From: JADCCX01 sp051649305
GTDB lineage: Bacteria > Pseudomonadota > Alphaproteobacteria > Rhizobiales > Beijerinckiaceae
Direction of reading: 5' to 3'
DNA length: 64,000 bases
NCBI GenBank assembly: GCA_051649305.1
Contig: JBOFGV010000090.1
Coordinates: 38,441-102,440, forward strand
Each line of letters opens with the position of its first letter. Position 1 is the first letter of the stretch. The position numbers and the translations under genes are program-made. Of this stretch, positions 1-9,339 are shown one piece after another. The notes below the pieces were generated by a model. That model was not told the DNA's origin, did not search any database, and saw only the letters and a program-made list of their open reading frames with translations.

Positions 1-1024
1 GTTTTTGTTCTGGTCTTTCCCTTACGCGAGCCTGCACGGGAAAGTCCATTCCCTGCACGTTGAGATCAACCATATACATTTCACCTAAGAAACGTGACCC
101 GATGATCCGCGCCGCGACGCCCTGCCCTGCCGGCTTCAGACGAAAAGCCTGCGGCCTGATGCACAGCGTTGCAGGTCCATCGGGCAAGCCCGTGACAGGA
201 ATTTGACCAAACTGCGTTTGGGCCATTCCGTTCTTCACTGTGCAGGCTATCTCGTTGAGATCACAGAAGAAGCGTGCCACATCAATATCAACCGGCGCAC
301 TGTAAAGTTCTTCCGGCGGTCCTTCCTGAATCACGCGTCCATCGCGCAGCAGCACAATGCGGTCGGCGATGCGCATCGCTTCTTCAGGGTCGTGCGTGAC
401 CATAATGCAGGTGGCACCCGTCTCGCGCAAAAGGGCAACTGTTTCCTCGCGCACCACATCGCGCATACGCCTGTCGAGATTGGAAAAAGGCTCATCCATC
501 AGCAAAACACGCGGGCGCGGCACAATGGCGCGGGCAAGGGCAACACGCTGCTGCTCACCTCCAGAGAGCATGTAGGGATAGGATTTCGCCAAAGGCAGCA
601 GGCCCACGCTGCTCATGGCGACTTCAGCAGCAGATTTCTGCTCGGCTTTCGACATGTCACGCAAGCCAAAAGCCACATTATCCAGCACTGTCATGTGCGG
701 AAAAAGTGCATAGTCCTGAAACACCATGCCAATGCCGCGCTTTTCGGTTGGCAAGCTGCTGGCAATGTTGGCAATCACCCTGTCGTCCATCAGCAATTCG
801 CCGGAGGTTGGCTCCTCAATGCCTGCAGCAATGCGCAAAAGCGTTGTCTTGCCGCAGCCAGATGGCCCCAGCAGACAAACAACTTCGGCGGGTTTTATGG
901 TGAGCGAGACATTGTCTATCACCTTGCGATCGCCAAAGGCCTTGCTGATGGCCTTGAATTGCAGACTTGCGGGAATAACCGCGGTGGCGCGTCCGCGTGC
1001 AGGCGTCGCGGGCAAAGGGGCCAT
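1..1024 (-). CDS. ABC transporter ATP-binding protein (FbpC/PotA type), C-terminus cut by window edge
   Basis: Cytoplasmic ATPase subunit of an importer, probably for ferric iron or polyamine/similar solutes. Reading the minus strand from the ATG at 1024 gives Walker A GPSGCGKTT at about residues 53-61, the LSGGEQQR signature near 155, Walker B LLMDEP near 173 and the H-loop THDPEEAM near 210, followed by a TOBE-like C-terminal region. The frame is open to base 2, so the end lies outside the window. An N-terminal tail of about 20 residues precedes the ABC domain. The start lies 2 bases after the scpB stop, so it is probably co-transcribed with scpA-scpB. Substrate cannot be decided because no permease or binding protein is in view. 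In many relatives tat genes follow scpB, so this neighbour is unusual. Confidence 0.85.
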   Translation of the reverse strand, partial: MAPLPATPARGRATAVIPASLQFKAISKAFGDRKVIDNVSLTIKPAEVVCLLGPSGCGKTTLLRIAAGIEEPTSGELLMDDRVIANIASSLPTEKRGIGMVFQDYALFPHMTVLDNVAFGLRDMSKAEQKSAAEVAMSSVGLLPLAKSYPYMLSGGEQQRVALARAIVPRPRVLLMDEPFSNLDRRMRDVVREETVALLRETGATCIMVTHDPEEAMRIADRIVLLRDGRVIQEGPPEELYSAPVDIDVARFFCDLNEIACTVKNGMAQTQFGQIPVTGLPDGPATLCIRPQAFRLKPAGQGVAARIIGSRFLGEMYMVDLNVQGMDFPVQARVRERPEQK

Positions 1025-1026
1025 CG

Positions 1027-1839
1027 CTAGAGCCGCTCACCATCAAGAGGATTGAGGCGTGCGTCTTCAGAATCTGCACTGTCAGAATCCTCGGATTCAT
1101 CCGCAGGCAGCAGAGGTTCCTCGGCGGCATTGATGCGCTCTTCGAGAGCCAGCACCAATGGATCAGCTTCCAGCGGATCTTCATCAGACCGCAAGGTGGG
1201 ATCATCAGAAGGCAGCGGCATGAGGAGATTACCCGGCACGCGCCCATCAAACATGCCTGCCTGACGCAACTCATCAAGCCCCGGCAGATCACCCACGACA
1301 TTGAGGCCGAAGTGGCTGAGGAAAGCTTCCGTCGTGCCAAATGTAATGGGGCGCCCCGGCGTCTTGCGGCGACCGCGCATGCGCACCCAGCCGGTTTCCA
1401 TCAATACGTCCAAAGTGCCTTTGGCGGTTGCGACACCACGAATGTCCTCAATCTCGGCGCGTGTGACAGGCTGGTGGTAGGCTACAATCGCAAGTGTTTC
1501 GACAGCCGCACGGGAAAGCTTCTTGGGTTCTTCGACCTCCTTGGTCATGAGGTAACCCAGATCAGGCGCTGTGCGGAAAGCCCATTTTCCGCCAATGCGC
1601 ACAAGGTTCACACCCCGCGCCAGATAATGCGGCTCAAGATGCGCCATCACATCCCGCAAGGATACGGATGCTGGAATGGCCGCCGTTAGAACATCCTCTG
1701 ACAGCGGTTCGCGCGCGGCAAACAGCAGTGCCTCGGCAATGCGCACAGCTGTGCCAAGGGCCATGGCAGCGGACATTTCCTCTTCAGAGCCAGCAGGCTG
1801 AAATCTGAAACTGGCTGAAAGTTGTGTTGGTTTACTCAT
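1027..1839 (-). CDS. scpB: Segregation and condensation protein B
   Basis: ScpB is the winged-helix kite subunit that dimerises and binds ScpA in the bacterial SMC-ScpAB condensin used in chromosome segregation. The 270-residue product has the family's N-terminal pattern RIAEALLFAAREPLS and the second winged-helix signature ETLAIVAYHQPVTRAEIEDIRGV. The C-terminus past about residue 200 is an acidic, low-complexity tail, common in alphaproteobacterial ScpB. Its ATG overlaps the end of scpA by 8 bases, indicating translational coupling, and an ABC ATPase starts 2 bases after its stop. Confidence 0.93.
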   Translation of the reverse strand: MSKPTQLSASFRFQPAGSEEEMSAAMALGTAVRIAEALLFAAREPLSEDVLTAAIPASVSLRDVMAHLEPHYLARGVNLVRIGGKWAFRTAPDLGYLMTKEVEEPKKLSRAAVETLAIVAYHQPVTRAEIEDIRGVATAKGTLDVLMETGWVRMRGRRKTPGRPITFGTTEAFLSHFGLNVVGDLPGLDELRQAGMFDGRVPGNLLMPLPSDDPTLRSDEDPLEADPLVLALEERINAAEEPLLPADESEDSDSADSEDARLNPLDGERL

Positions 1840-2656
1840 GATTTTTCACTGATGCCGCAGTTGCGGGTTCTACCGGTTTGGCCTTGCGACGCAACCAGAG
1901 TTTGTCAAAGGCCTGATCCTGACGGATTTCGATGGAGCCATCCCGCACCAGTTCCAGCACCGAGGCGAAAGATGATGCAGAGACGGACTTGCGCATCGAG
2001 GGTTCTACTGCATAGCGCAGCAGGTAGGCGTCCATAGGAGCCCAATCTGAAATTTGTCCGATCAGGCGCTCAAGCGCTTCACGCGCTTCGCTCAGGGACC
2101 AGACGAAGCGTTTTTCAATCGTCACCCTTGCGAGCGCATGTTTCTGTCTCTGGCGGGCATAGGCGGAAAGCAGATCGTGCAGGGTGGCTTCCCATTGTGG
2201 CCTCTCAATGAGCTGAATGTCTTCCGGCTCACCACGCCCGAAAACATCCTGACCCAGTTGCGGGCGCATCATCAGGGCTTGTGCCGCCAGCCGAATGGCT
2301 TCCAGCTTGCGAAGACGCTCTGCCAGCGCACCGGCCATTTCCTCAGCACTCGGACCATCATCTGCACGCGTATCCTTGGGCAGCAGAAGGCGCGATTTGA
2401 GATAGGCCAGCCAGGCAGCCATGACCAGATAATCCGCCGCGAGTTCGAGGCGCACTTTTCTGGCGGCTTCGACAAACTGCAGATACTGGTCGGCCAGTGC
2501 CAGAATGGAAATGCGGTGCAGATCAACCTTCTGGCGGCGCGCAAGCTCCAGCAGCAGATCGAGGGGGCCCTCGAAACCGTCGACACCAACGATCAGTGCG
2601 GGGTCGCCTTCACGGCGTTCGCTGCTGTCGCTGTCAAAGAGATCTTGTTCTGCCAT
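1832..2656 (-). CDS. scpA: Segregation and condensation protein A
   Basis: ScpA is the kleisin that closes the SMC ring and carries ScpB dimers. The 274-residue product shows the diagnostic FEGPLDLLLELARRQKVDL motif at about residues 28-46 and the LVMAAWLAYLKSRLLLP segment near 90, with a C-terminal winged-helix region. It lies 38 bases downstream of nagZ on the same strand and overlaps scpB by 8 bases, the order nagZ-scpA-scpB usual in Hyphomicrobiales. First ATG of the frame is used, immediately before the acidic N-terminal stretch. Confidence 0.94.
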   Translation of the reverse strand: MAEQDLFDSDSSERREGDPALIVGVDGFEGPLDLLLELARRQKVDLHRISILALADQYLQFVEAARKVRLELAADYLVMAAWLAYLKSRLLLPKDTRADDGPSAEEMAGALAERLRKLEAIRLAAQALMMRPQLGQDVFGRGEPEDIQLIERPQWEATLHDLLSAYARQRQKHALARVTIEKRFVWSLSEAREALERLIGQISDWAPMDAYLLRYAVEPSMRKSVSASSFASVLELVRDGSIEIRQDQAFDKLWLRRKAKPVEPATAASVKNHE

Positions 2657-2694
2657 GGACTCTGGATGATTGTTTCCATCCAGATGTCGCTTTT

Positions 2695-3714
2695 TCAGAC
2701 GATTGTCGCAAGCGCTGCGTCCAATCTGGCGCGTCCTTCCACAGGATCAAACGGTTCCGGCAGGTTTGCGATGCGATTCATGGCCGCATCGGCACGCCTT
2801 TTGGCTTTTCCGGCAAGTTCCGGGGTCGCAGAAAGAATCGCTTTCATCTCCGCCATATCGCCATTGCAGTGCAAAGCCATATCGCAACCAGCTTTGAAAG
2901 CGGCTTTTGTGCGAGACTCAAAGTCACCGGCCAGTGCCTTCATCGAGAGATCATCGCTCATCACGAGACCGGCAAAACCGATTTCGCCCCGGATGATCTT
3001 GCGCATCACCTTGCGGGAGGTTGTGGCAGGACGTTTCGCATCAATTGCGGTGTAGACAACATGGGCTGTCATCGCCATCGGCATATCCGCGAGATGACGG
3101 AAGGGCATGAAATCCGTGGCCGAAAGCGTTGCGTGATCCGTCTCGACCACCGGCAATGCGAGATGGCTGTCAGCCCCTGCCCTGCCGTGACCCGGAATGT
3201 GTTTGATCACAGGCAGAACGCCGCCAGCAATCAGGCCTTCCGCAGCGGCACGGCCCAGCTGGGCAATGATCTTGGGATCAGTGGAATAGGCACGGTCGCC
3301 AATCACATCATGCGCGCCGGGAACCGGCACATCAAGCACGGGAACACAGTCCACATTGATGCCAAGCTGCAAAAGGTCATGCGCCATGAGACGCGCGCCG
3401 AGGCGGGCAACCTCGCGGCGAATAAGTGAGTCATTGCTGTGCACACGGCCATAGGCGCGGCCTGTTGGGTAAACCGGCCAATGGGGCGGTCCCAGACGTT
3501 GAACGCGGCCGCCTTCCTGATCGATCAGAACAGGCGCATTATCCCAGTCCACACATTTGCGGAATGAATCCACGAGCTTGCGCACCTGATCCGGCGTTTC
3601 AATGTTGCGCTTGAAGAGGATAAAGCCCCAGGGGCGCTCCGCCTTGAAGAAAGCCTTTTCTTCACGCGTGAGTTCCTTGCCGGTGCAGCCGACGATCAAT
3701 GCTCTGGTTGACAT
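2695..3714 (-). CDS. nagZ: Beta-N-acetylhexosaminidase (glycoside hydrolase family 3)
   Basis: NagZ removes the terminal N-acetylglucosamine from anhydromuropeptides during cytoplasmic cell-wall recycling. The 339-residue single-domain GH3 protein has the family motif KHIPGHG at residues 171-177, the flexible-loop His following it (ADSH), and the nucleophile Asp in VMSDDLSM near 254. No signal peptide is seen, as expected for a cytoplasmic enzyme. It starts 11 bases after the SPOR-domain gene, so both cell-envelope genes appear to share a transcript with scpA-scpB. Confidence 0.93.
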   Translation of the reverse strand: MSTRALIVGCTGKELTREEKAFFKAERPWGFILFKRNIETPDQVRKLVDSFRKCVDWDNAPVLIDQEGGRVQRLGPPHWPVYPTGRAYGRVHSNDSLIRREVARLGARLMAHDLLQLGINVDCVPVLDVPVPGAHDVIGDRAYSTDPKIIAQLGRAAAEGLIAGGVLPVIKHIPGHGRAGADSHLALPVVETDHATLSATDFMPFRHLADMPMAMTAHVVYTAIDAKRPATTSRKVMRKIIRGEIGFAGLVMSDDLSMKALAGDFESRTKAAFKAGCDMALHCNGDMAEMKAILSATPELAGKAKRRADAAMNRIANLPEPFDPVEGRARLDAALATIV

Positions 3715-3725
3715 GAAACAATCCG

Positions 3726-5726
3726 TCAGTTGCGGGCTACGAAGCAGGTGCCGCCGTTGGCTTTCAAACGCTCGCAGACGCTGACAGCCTCCTCGCGTGA
3801 GAAACTGCCGACACGCACACGGTAGACATTCCGGCCATTGACCTCCGCTGTCCGGATATCAGGATCGTAGCTGCCGATGACAGAGCTGTGCTGACCGCGG
3901 ATGCGGTTGAACTTCGAGCGGGCAGCATCCGAGCTGCCTTCTGCAGCCAGCTGGACAGTGAAGTTGCCTGTCGAACCTGTGGTGCGTTCTGCCGGAGCGG
4001 CAGCTGCTGGCTGTGCCGAGGCCACACGCTGTGGCTGCGCACGGTTGGCAGCAGGCGTGATCCGCAATGGCGCATTGGCATCATCTGGCTCAGGTGCGGG
4101 GCGCACACCGGGGGCTGGAGGTGCTGCGGGCACAATACGGGGCTGGGCCTGCGCGCGGGATGGCGCAGGTTCACCCTCAGGGCGAATAGGAACGGCACGA
4201 ACCCGGCGTGGCTCTGCCGGGGCTGGTGCCACTGCCGCAGTGCGTAATGGCGGTGCTGCGACGGGCGCAGAGGTTGAAGGCGTCAAAGGTGCAGGCGCTG
4301 CAGCCGCTGATGGAGCAGGTGCCGGTGCACTGACAGCCGGCACTGGAGCAACAACAGGCGGAGCTGCAGGTGCCGGTTGGCCAGCGATGGTGATCGGCAC
4401 TGAAGCTACGGGACGCGGCGCCGGAACTGGTGCAACAGCGGGCACAGAACCAGCAGGCGGTGTTGTGCTGACAGGAGCAACAATGGCAACACCAGGAATT
4501 TGGCGAACACCGTTAGATGTCGGCACTGCCGGGGCAGACGATGGTGCTTCTGCTGTTGTCTGAACACGGCGCTGGGCCTGCGCCAGATCAACCGGCTGCT
4601 CTTCACGCGGCGCGACGCGCTCGACTGCCGCTGTCTGCGGCCTTGATTGCAGAACTTCCTTGTCCTGATTAGGCACTTCTACGCCGCCCGGATTGGCGGG
4701 GCGTTCCTTGGTCACACCGGGCTTGGCTGCAATAACAGGCGCATTGACTGGCGCCGCCTTGCGCATGCCCGAACCCATGCCCAGCAAACTGCCCATACCA
4801 ATGATTGCAACACCGACAACACCTGCCGCGATCATCAATCCACGGCGAGACTTGGCTGGCTTGGCAGGGGCTGCATAGCCCGCATCATTCGCGGGAGCAG
4901 CCTGAGAGGCGGCGGAGCCCGCCATTCCCATGGCGACAGCACCGGCAGCCGCAGCGGCAGCACCCATGCCAACGCCCGACAGGGATGGGCCGCCATAAGT
5001 AGTCTCAGCTGGTGGAGGCGGCACAACAACTGGCTCAAGCGAGGGAACAGGCCTCTGCACTGCTGCGTCGCCACCGGCATCGCGCATGGCAGCCTCAAAT
5101 TCGGCCAGCATGTCGTCAAATTGTCCTGGAGGCTTTTCAGCGGTCTTTTCTGCAAGAGGCTCTTCCACAGCAAAGGTTGGTGCATCAGAAACGATTGCAG
5201 ATGGCTCTTCAGCTGACTTTACGGCGGCTTCCAGACCGAACTCGTCTTCAAAAACACTGAAATCGTCTTTCAGAGCGGAGCGCAGCTCAACGGGAGCCTC
5301 ATCCTTTTCCGTCAGTTCCAGCAGATCATCAAAATCCGCATCTTTTGTCGAAGCCGCTGTTTCCAGAGCGTTTTTGTCCACGATGCTCGGAATGAGTTCT
5401 TCGGAATGGGCAACGTCCTCTGCAACTTTACCCTTCTTCAAATCCTCAAAATCAGCGAAAAGCGGCTCGATACGCGGCGTATGCTCCGGCATCACGCCAG
5501 AGGCAGAGCGTGGTGGCGCTTTCAGGAAATCATCAAATGAAACGGCACGCGCTGCCGGGGTAGAGGCTCCACCAACTGAACGCAGAGGATCATCCTGCTT
5601 CACGATGCGCGCCAGCTCAGCCAGCGGGTCGTCAGAAAACGTCCTCTTTGGCTCAGCAGCCTCACGCAGCTGGCGCTCCAGGTCGTCAAGGTTCAGGACA
5701 GGCCGTTGATCAGCACTCTGTTTCAT
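3726..5726 (-). CDS. SPOR domain-containing inner-membrane protein
   Basis: Predicted bitopic membrane protein of 666 residues that should bind denuded septal peptidoglycan through a C-terminal SPOR domain (about residues 590-666, beginning NFTVQLAAEGSS and ending in RVRVGSFSREEAVSVCERL). Residues 1-290 are acidic and charged and lie in the cytoplasm; one membrane helix spans about 296-316 (after the positive KSRRG); a long Pro/Ala-rich linker of about 250 residues crosses the periplasm. The same architecture is found between argS and nagZ in many Hyphomicrobiales. Role in division is inferred from the SPOR family; the cytoplasmic part has no recognised domain. Confidence 0.85.
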   Translation of the reverse strand: MKQSADQRPVLNLDDLERQLREAAEPKRTFSDDPLAELARIVKQDDPLRSVGGASTPAARAVSFDDFLKAPPRSASGVMPEHTPRIEPLFADFEDLKKGKVAEDVAHSEELIPSIVDKNALETAASTKDADFDDLLELTEKDEAPVELRSALKDDFSVFEDEFGLEAAVKSAEEPSAIVSDAPTFAVEEPLAEKTAEKPPGQFDDMLAEFEAAMRDAGGDAAVQRPVPSLEPVVVPPPPAETTYGGPSLSGVGMGAAAAAAGAVAMGMAGSAASQAAPANDAGYAAPAKPAKSRRGLMIAAGVVGVAIIGMGSLLGMGSGMRKAAPVNAPVIAAKPGVTKERPANPGGVEVPNQDKEVLQSRPQTAAVERVAPREEQPVDLAQAQRRVQTTAEAPSSAPAVPTSNGVRQIPGVAIVAPVSTTPPAGSVPAVAPVPAPRPVASVPITIAGQPAPAAPPVVAPVPAVSAPAPAPSAAAAPAPLTPSTSAPVAAPPLRTAAVAPAPAEPRRVRAVPIRPEGEPAPSRAQAQPRIVPAAPPAPGVRPAPEPDDANAPLRITPAANRAQPQRVASAQPAAAAPAERTTGSTGNFTVQLAAEGSSDAARSKFNRIRGQHSSVIGSYDPDIRTAEVNGRNVYRVRVGSFSREEAVSVCERLKANGGTCFVARN

Positions 5727-5776
5727 CGCAACACCATTTCACGCACTGCGCTTCAACATTAAACCAGAATACCGGA

Positions 5777-7537
5777 TCAGCGCATCTCTTCAGGTGCACT
5801 TACTCCCAAGATATTCAGGCCTGAGCCGAGCACAGACATTACCGAAGACACCAGAGCAAGTCTGGCCCTCGTTGATTTTCCATCTTTATCATTAATAAAA
5901 CGTAAGGCCGGGTTCTCTTTACCGCGATTCCACAAGGCATGCAGCCCACTGGCCACGTCATAAAGATAGAATGCGACGCGGTGTGGCTCGCGGGAAGAGG
6001 CTGCAGATTCGACCAATCGCGGGTATTGCGCAATCAGTTTCATCAGGCCGCGCTCTGACTCATCCGTCAGAAGCCCCATGTCTGCCGTGGCGAGTTCCGA
6101 GGCCTGAATGATCTCTGGTCCAAAGGCAGCGACTGCCTGCCGGTAGATCGAGTTACAGCGCGCATTGGCATACTGCACATAAAACACCGGGTTCTCCTTG
6201 GATTGCTCCAGAACCTTGGCAAGATCGAACTCAAGGGGAGCGTCGTTCTTGCGGTAGATCATCATGAAGCGCACCGCATCAGAGCCGACTTCATCGACAA
6301 CCTCGCGCAATGTCACGAACGTCCCTGCCCGCTTGGACATTTTCAGTTCCTGACCGTCACGCAGAAGCTTCACCAATTGGCAAATCTCGATATCAAGCTG
6401 AGCTTCCCCACCACTGATGGCTTTGACGGCAGACTGCATGCGCTTGATGTAGCCACCGTGATCAGCGCCCCAGACATCGATCATGGTCTTGAAGCCACGC
6501 AGATATTTGTCGCGGTGGTAGGCGATATCAGAAGCAAAATAGGTGTAGCTGCCGTCGGATTTCATCAGCGGACGGTCAACATCATCACCAAAGGACGTGG
6601 CGCGGAACAAGGTCTGTTCCCGGTCCTCCCACTCTTCGTCCTTCTGGCCTTTGGGTGGCGGCAAACGCCCTTCGTAGATCAGGTCTCGCGAACGCAGGTC
6701 AGCAATGGCAGCCCCCACCGGGCTTGCGTTGCCTTCATGCAATGAGCGCTCCGAGAAGAAAACGGCGTGTGTGATCGACAGCGCCTTCAGGTCATCCCGG
6801 ATCATGTCCATCATGGCATTGATGGCGGTCTCACGCACATCCGGCAGCCATGTGGCCTCCGGCATCTCAACCAGCGCCGTGCCATATTTCTTGGCCATCA
6901 GTTCACCAACAGGCTTCAGGTAGTCACCGGGGTAAAGCCCCTCTGGGATAGCGCCTATATCTTCGCCAAGAGCCTCGCGGTAGCGCAGGAAAGCCGAGCG
7001 GGCGAGAACATCCACCTGTGATCCCGCATCGTTGATGTAATATTCGCGGGTGACATTATGGCCTGCGAAGGCCAGCAGGTTGGCCAGTGCATCGCCAAAA
7101 ATGGCCCCGCGGCAATGGCCGACATGCATGGGGCCTGTTGGATTGGCCGAAACATACTCGACATTCACCTTGGCATTGCCGCCCATGGCGCTGCGGCCAT
7201 AGTTCACGCCTTCAGCAACGGCATGCAGGACAACGGCATCAAAAAGACCTGATACCAGCGTGACGTTGATGAAGCCCGGCCCGGCAATCTCGGCCTTTAC
7301 CACATCCTTGTCCGCCTGCAGGGCTGCAACAACCAGATCAGCAAGATCACGCGGTTTCATACCGGCTTCTTTTGCCAGTACCATGGCCACATTGGTGGCA
7401 AAGTCACCGTGGCTCGCGTCCTTGGGTGGCTCCACCACAACGCGGGAAGTGTTGAGATTGGCAGGCAGCTTTCCAGCTGCGCCCAAATCTGCAACGATCT
7501 GAATGACTTTGGCCTGATAGTTCGCAAAAAGATTCAT
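5777..7537 (-). CDS. argS: Arginyl-tRNA synthetase
   Basis: Class I aminoacyl-tRNA synthetase charging tRNA-Arg. The HIGH-type signature reads HVGHCRG at about residues 136-142 and the second signature KMSKRAG near 399; the DALR anticodon-binding domain closes the protein. I place the start at the ATG at 7537 (MNLFANYQ, 586 residues) because it matches where family members begin; the frame could also open 7 codons earlier at a TTG (7558). No clear Shine-Dalgarno is visible before either. It is followed on the same strand by the SPOR-domain gene after about 50 bases. Confidence 0.93.
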   Translation of the reverse strand: MNLFANYQAKVIQIVADLGAAGKLPANLNTSRVVVEPPKDASHGDFATNVAMVLAKEAGMKPRDLADLVVAALQADKDVVKAEIAGPGFINVTLVSGLFDAVVLHAVAEGVNYGRSAMGGNAKVNVEYVSANPTGPMHVGHCRGAIFGDALANLLAFAGHNVTREYYINDAGSQVDVLARSAFLRYREALGEDIGAIPEGLYPGDYLKPVGELMAKKYGTALVEMPEATWLPDVRETAINAMMDMIRDDLKALSITHAVFFSERSLHEGNASPVGAAIADLRSRDLIYEGRLPPPKGQKDEEWEDREQTLFRATSFGDDVDRPLMKSDGSYTYFASDIAYHRDKYLRGFKTMIDVWGADHGGYIKRMQSAVKAISGGEAQLDIEICQLVKLLRDGQELKMSKRAGTFVTLREVVDEVGSDAVRFMMIYRKNDAPLEFDLAKVLEQSKENPVFYVQYANARCNSIYRQAVAAFGPEIIQASELATADMGLLTDESERGLMKLIAQYPRLVESAASSREPHRVAFYLYDVASGLHALWNRGKENPALRFINDKDGKSTRARLALVSSVMSVLGSGLNILGVSAPEEMR

Positions 7538-7600
7538 AGGATTCACGTTGTTCCACAATACAGAATTGTGTGTGGCGGCTAGCTTAATTTAGGCACTGCG

Positions 7601-8851
7601 TCAAACTTCCTTCTCTTGCAGCTGCCTGTGCGTTTCTATCGCATAGCGGTCTGTCATGCCCGCAATGAAATCACCGATATGAACGGCTTTTTCATGGTCG
7701 TTCATGGACAGGATGTGGCTGCGCCACTGTTCTGGCAGGAGCGCTGGATTGCGCGTGAATGCGCTGTGCATCTCTTCCACCATGCGCTCGGCATCGGCCA
7801 TGACAGTCATGATACGAGAGTTGCGGTAAAGCCCCTTGAACAGAAAATCCCGCACAGTGCGCTCAGCTTTTCGCGTTTCATCAGAGAACCCGATCATGGC
7901 CTTTGGTGCTTTGCGCACATCCTCTGCTGTTTCGATGCCAAACTCCTGCAACCGCCGCTCGCTTTCGCTGATCACATCCTCAACAAGCAAGGTAATGATG
8001 CGCCTCTGCAGTTCATGCGTCGTTCTTGAGCGCCCAAGCCCCGGATAGGCCGTGCGGATATCGCCCAGTAATCCGGCCAGAAACGGAACCTCCTCCAGCG
8101 CTTCCAGCGTTATGATGCCAGCGCGCAGGCCATCGTCTATGTCGTGGGCGTTGTAGGCGATGTCGTCTGCAATGGCCGCAGCCTGCGCCTCCATGCTGGC
8201 CTGTGACCACAGTTCAAGAGAATGGTGCGTATCATAGGCGGCAATCACAGCAGGCAAAGGCTTGTCCGCATGCGGACCAACCGCCCTGCCATCGCGGTCA
8301 ACCAGTGGTCCGTTGTGCTTCACCAGACCTTCAAGGGTTTCCCATGTCAGGTTCAGGCCATCAAACCGGGCATACCTCCGCTCAAGACTGGTGACGATTT
8401 TCAGTGACTGGGCATTGTGGTCAAAACCTCCAAAGCCGCTCAAGGCGCGGTCGAGCGCCCGCTCTCCCGCATGTCCAAACGGGGTGTGGCCAAGATCATG
8501 TGCCAGCGCCAATGTTTCAGCGAGATCTTCATCCAGCCCAAGTGCGCGGGCGATGGAACGGGCGATCTGGGCCACCTCAAGCGTATGGGTCAGGCGGGTG
8601 CGATAATGATCGCCCTCATGCTCAATAAACACCTGCGTCTTGTGCTTGAGCCGCCGAAAGGCTGTCGAGTGCACAATCCTGTCCCGATCGCGCTGGAAAG
8701 GGCTGCGGGTGGGCGATTCTGGCTCATCCAGCAATCGGCCACGGCTTTTCTCCGGATCAACGGCATAAGATGCTGTCCAGCGCTGCCCTGGCTTCAGGTT
8801 TGCTGGCTTTTGACCATGGATCGCAGATGATGAGGTTGAAGTCTTCACCAT
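7601..8851 (-). CDS. dgt: Deoxyguanosinetriphosphate triphosphohydrolase-like HD protein
   Basis: HD-superfamily enzyme that cleaves dNTPs to deoxynucleosides and tripolyphosphate, affecting dNTP pools. The 416-residue product has the metal-binding signature with RLTHTLEV (His 89) and HDLGHTPFGHAGE (His 118, Asp 119), and the family N-terminus RDRDRIVHSTAFRRLKHKTQV around 55-75. It is divergent from erpA with about 48 bases between starts, a pairing usual in this order, and lies upstream of argS on the same strand. Confidence 0.92.
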   Translation of the reverse strand: MVKTSTSSSAIHGQKPANLKPGQRWTASYAVDPEKSRGRLLDEPESPTRSPFQRDRDRIVHSTAFRRLKHKTQVFIEHEGDHYRTRLTHTLEVAQIARSIARALGLDEDLAETLALAHDLGHTPFGHAGERALDRALSGFGGFDHNAQSLKIVTSLERRYARFDGLNLTWETLEGLVKHNGPLVDRDGRAVGPHADKPLPAVIAAYDTHHSLELWSQASMEAQAAAIADDIAYNAHDIDDGLRAGIITLEALEEVPFLAGLLGDIRTAYPGLGRSRTTHELQRRIITLLVEDVISESERRLQEFGIETAEDVRKAPKAMIGFSDETRKAERTVRDFLFKGLYRNSRIMTVMADAERMVEEMHSAFTRNPALLPEQWRSHILSMNDHEKAVHIGDFIAGMTDRYAIETHRQLQEKEV

Positions 8852-8899
8852 TGCACCTTACCTTCCGACTCATGACGGATCAAAGACTGAGTTGCGACC

Positions 8900-9235
8900 A
8901 TGACTGATACAGCACCGGTTATCCTCACTGATCGCGCCGCAAAGCAGGTCAGCACCATCCTGAGCAATGAGCCGGAGGGCTCAACACTACGCATCAGCGT
9001 CAAAGGTGGTGGCTGTTCCGGATTTTCCTATGGCTTTGATATCGGTCAGGACAAGGCCGCCGATGATATCGTTATCTCAAAAGCCGATGCCACTGTGCTC
9101 ATTGATGCTGTTTCCATTGAATACATGAAAGGCGCCACGATTGATTTTGTCGATGACCTGATGGGCCAGTCTTTCCGCATTGAAAACCCGCTGGCCACAT
9201 CAGGCTGCGGGTGCGGCACATCATTTTCGCTATAA
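8900..9235 (+). CDS. erpA: Iron-sulfur cluster insertion protein (HesB/IscA family)
   Basis: A-type carrier that passes iron-sulfur clusters to apoproteins. The 111-residue protein has the three ligand cysteines of the family: Cys 39 in GGGCSGF and Cys 103 and 105 in the C-terminal SGCGCGTSF. Position next to dgt fits ErpA rather than IscA/SufA, but the paralogues cannot be separated with certainty by motif alone. Starts at the ATG at 8900, divergent from dgt. Confidence 0.88.
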   Translation: MTDTAPVILTDRAAKQVSTILSNEPEGSTLRISVKGGGCSGFSYGFDIGQDKAADDIVISKADATVLIDAVSIEYMKGATIDFVDDLMGQSFRIENPLATSGCGCGTSFSL

Positions 9236-9339
9236 ACGGCACAAGCTTCGCAATTTCTCCACAATTTAAGAATGCGATGAACATTATTTTATGAGTCGCG
9301 TGGCTATCGTGCCCGCGACCAATCATTATCGGGGGCACT

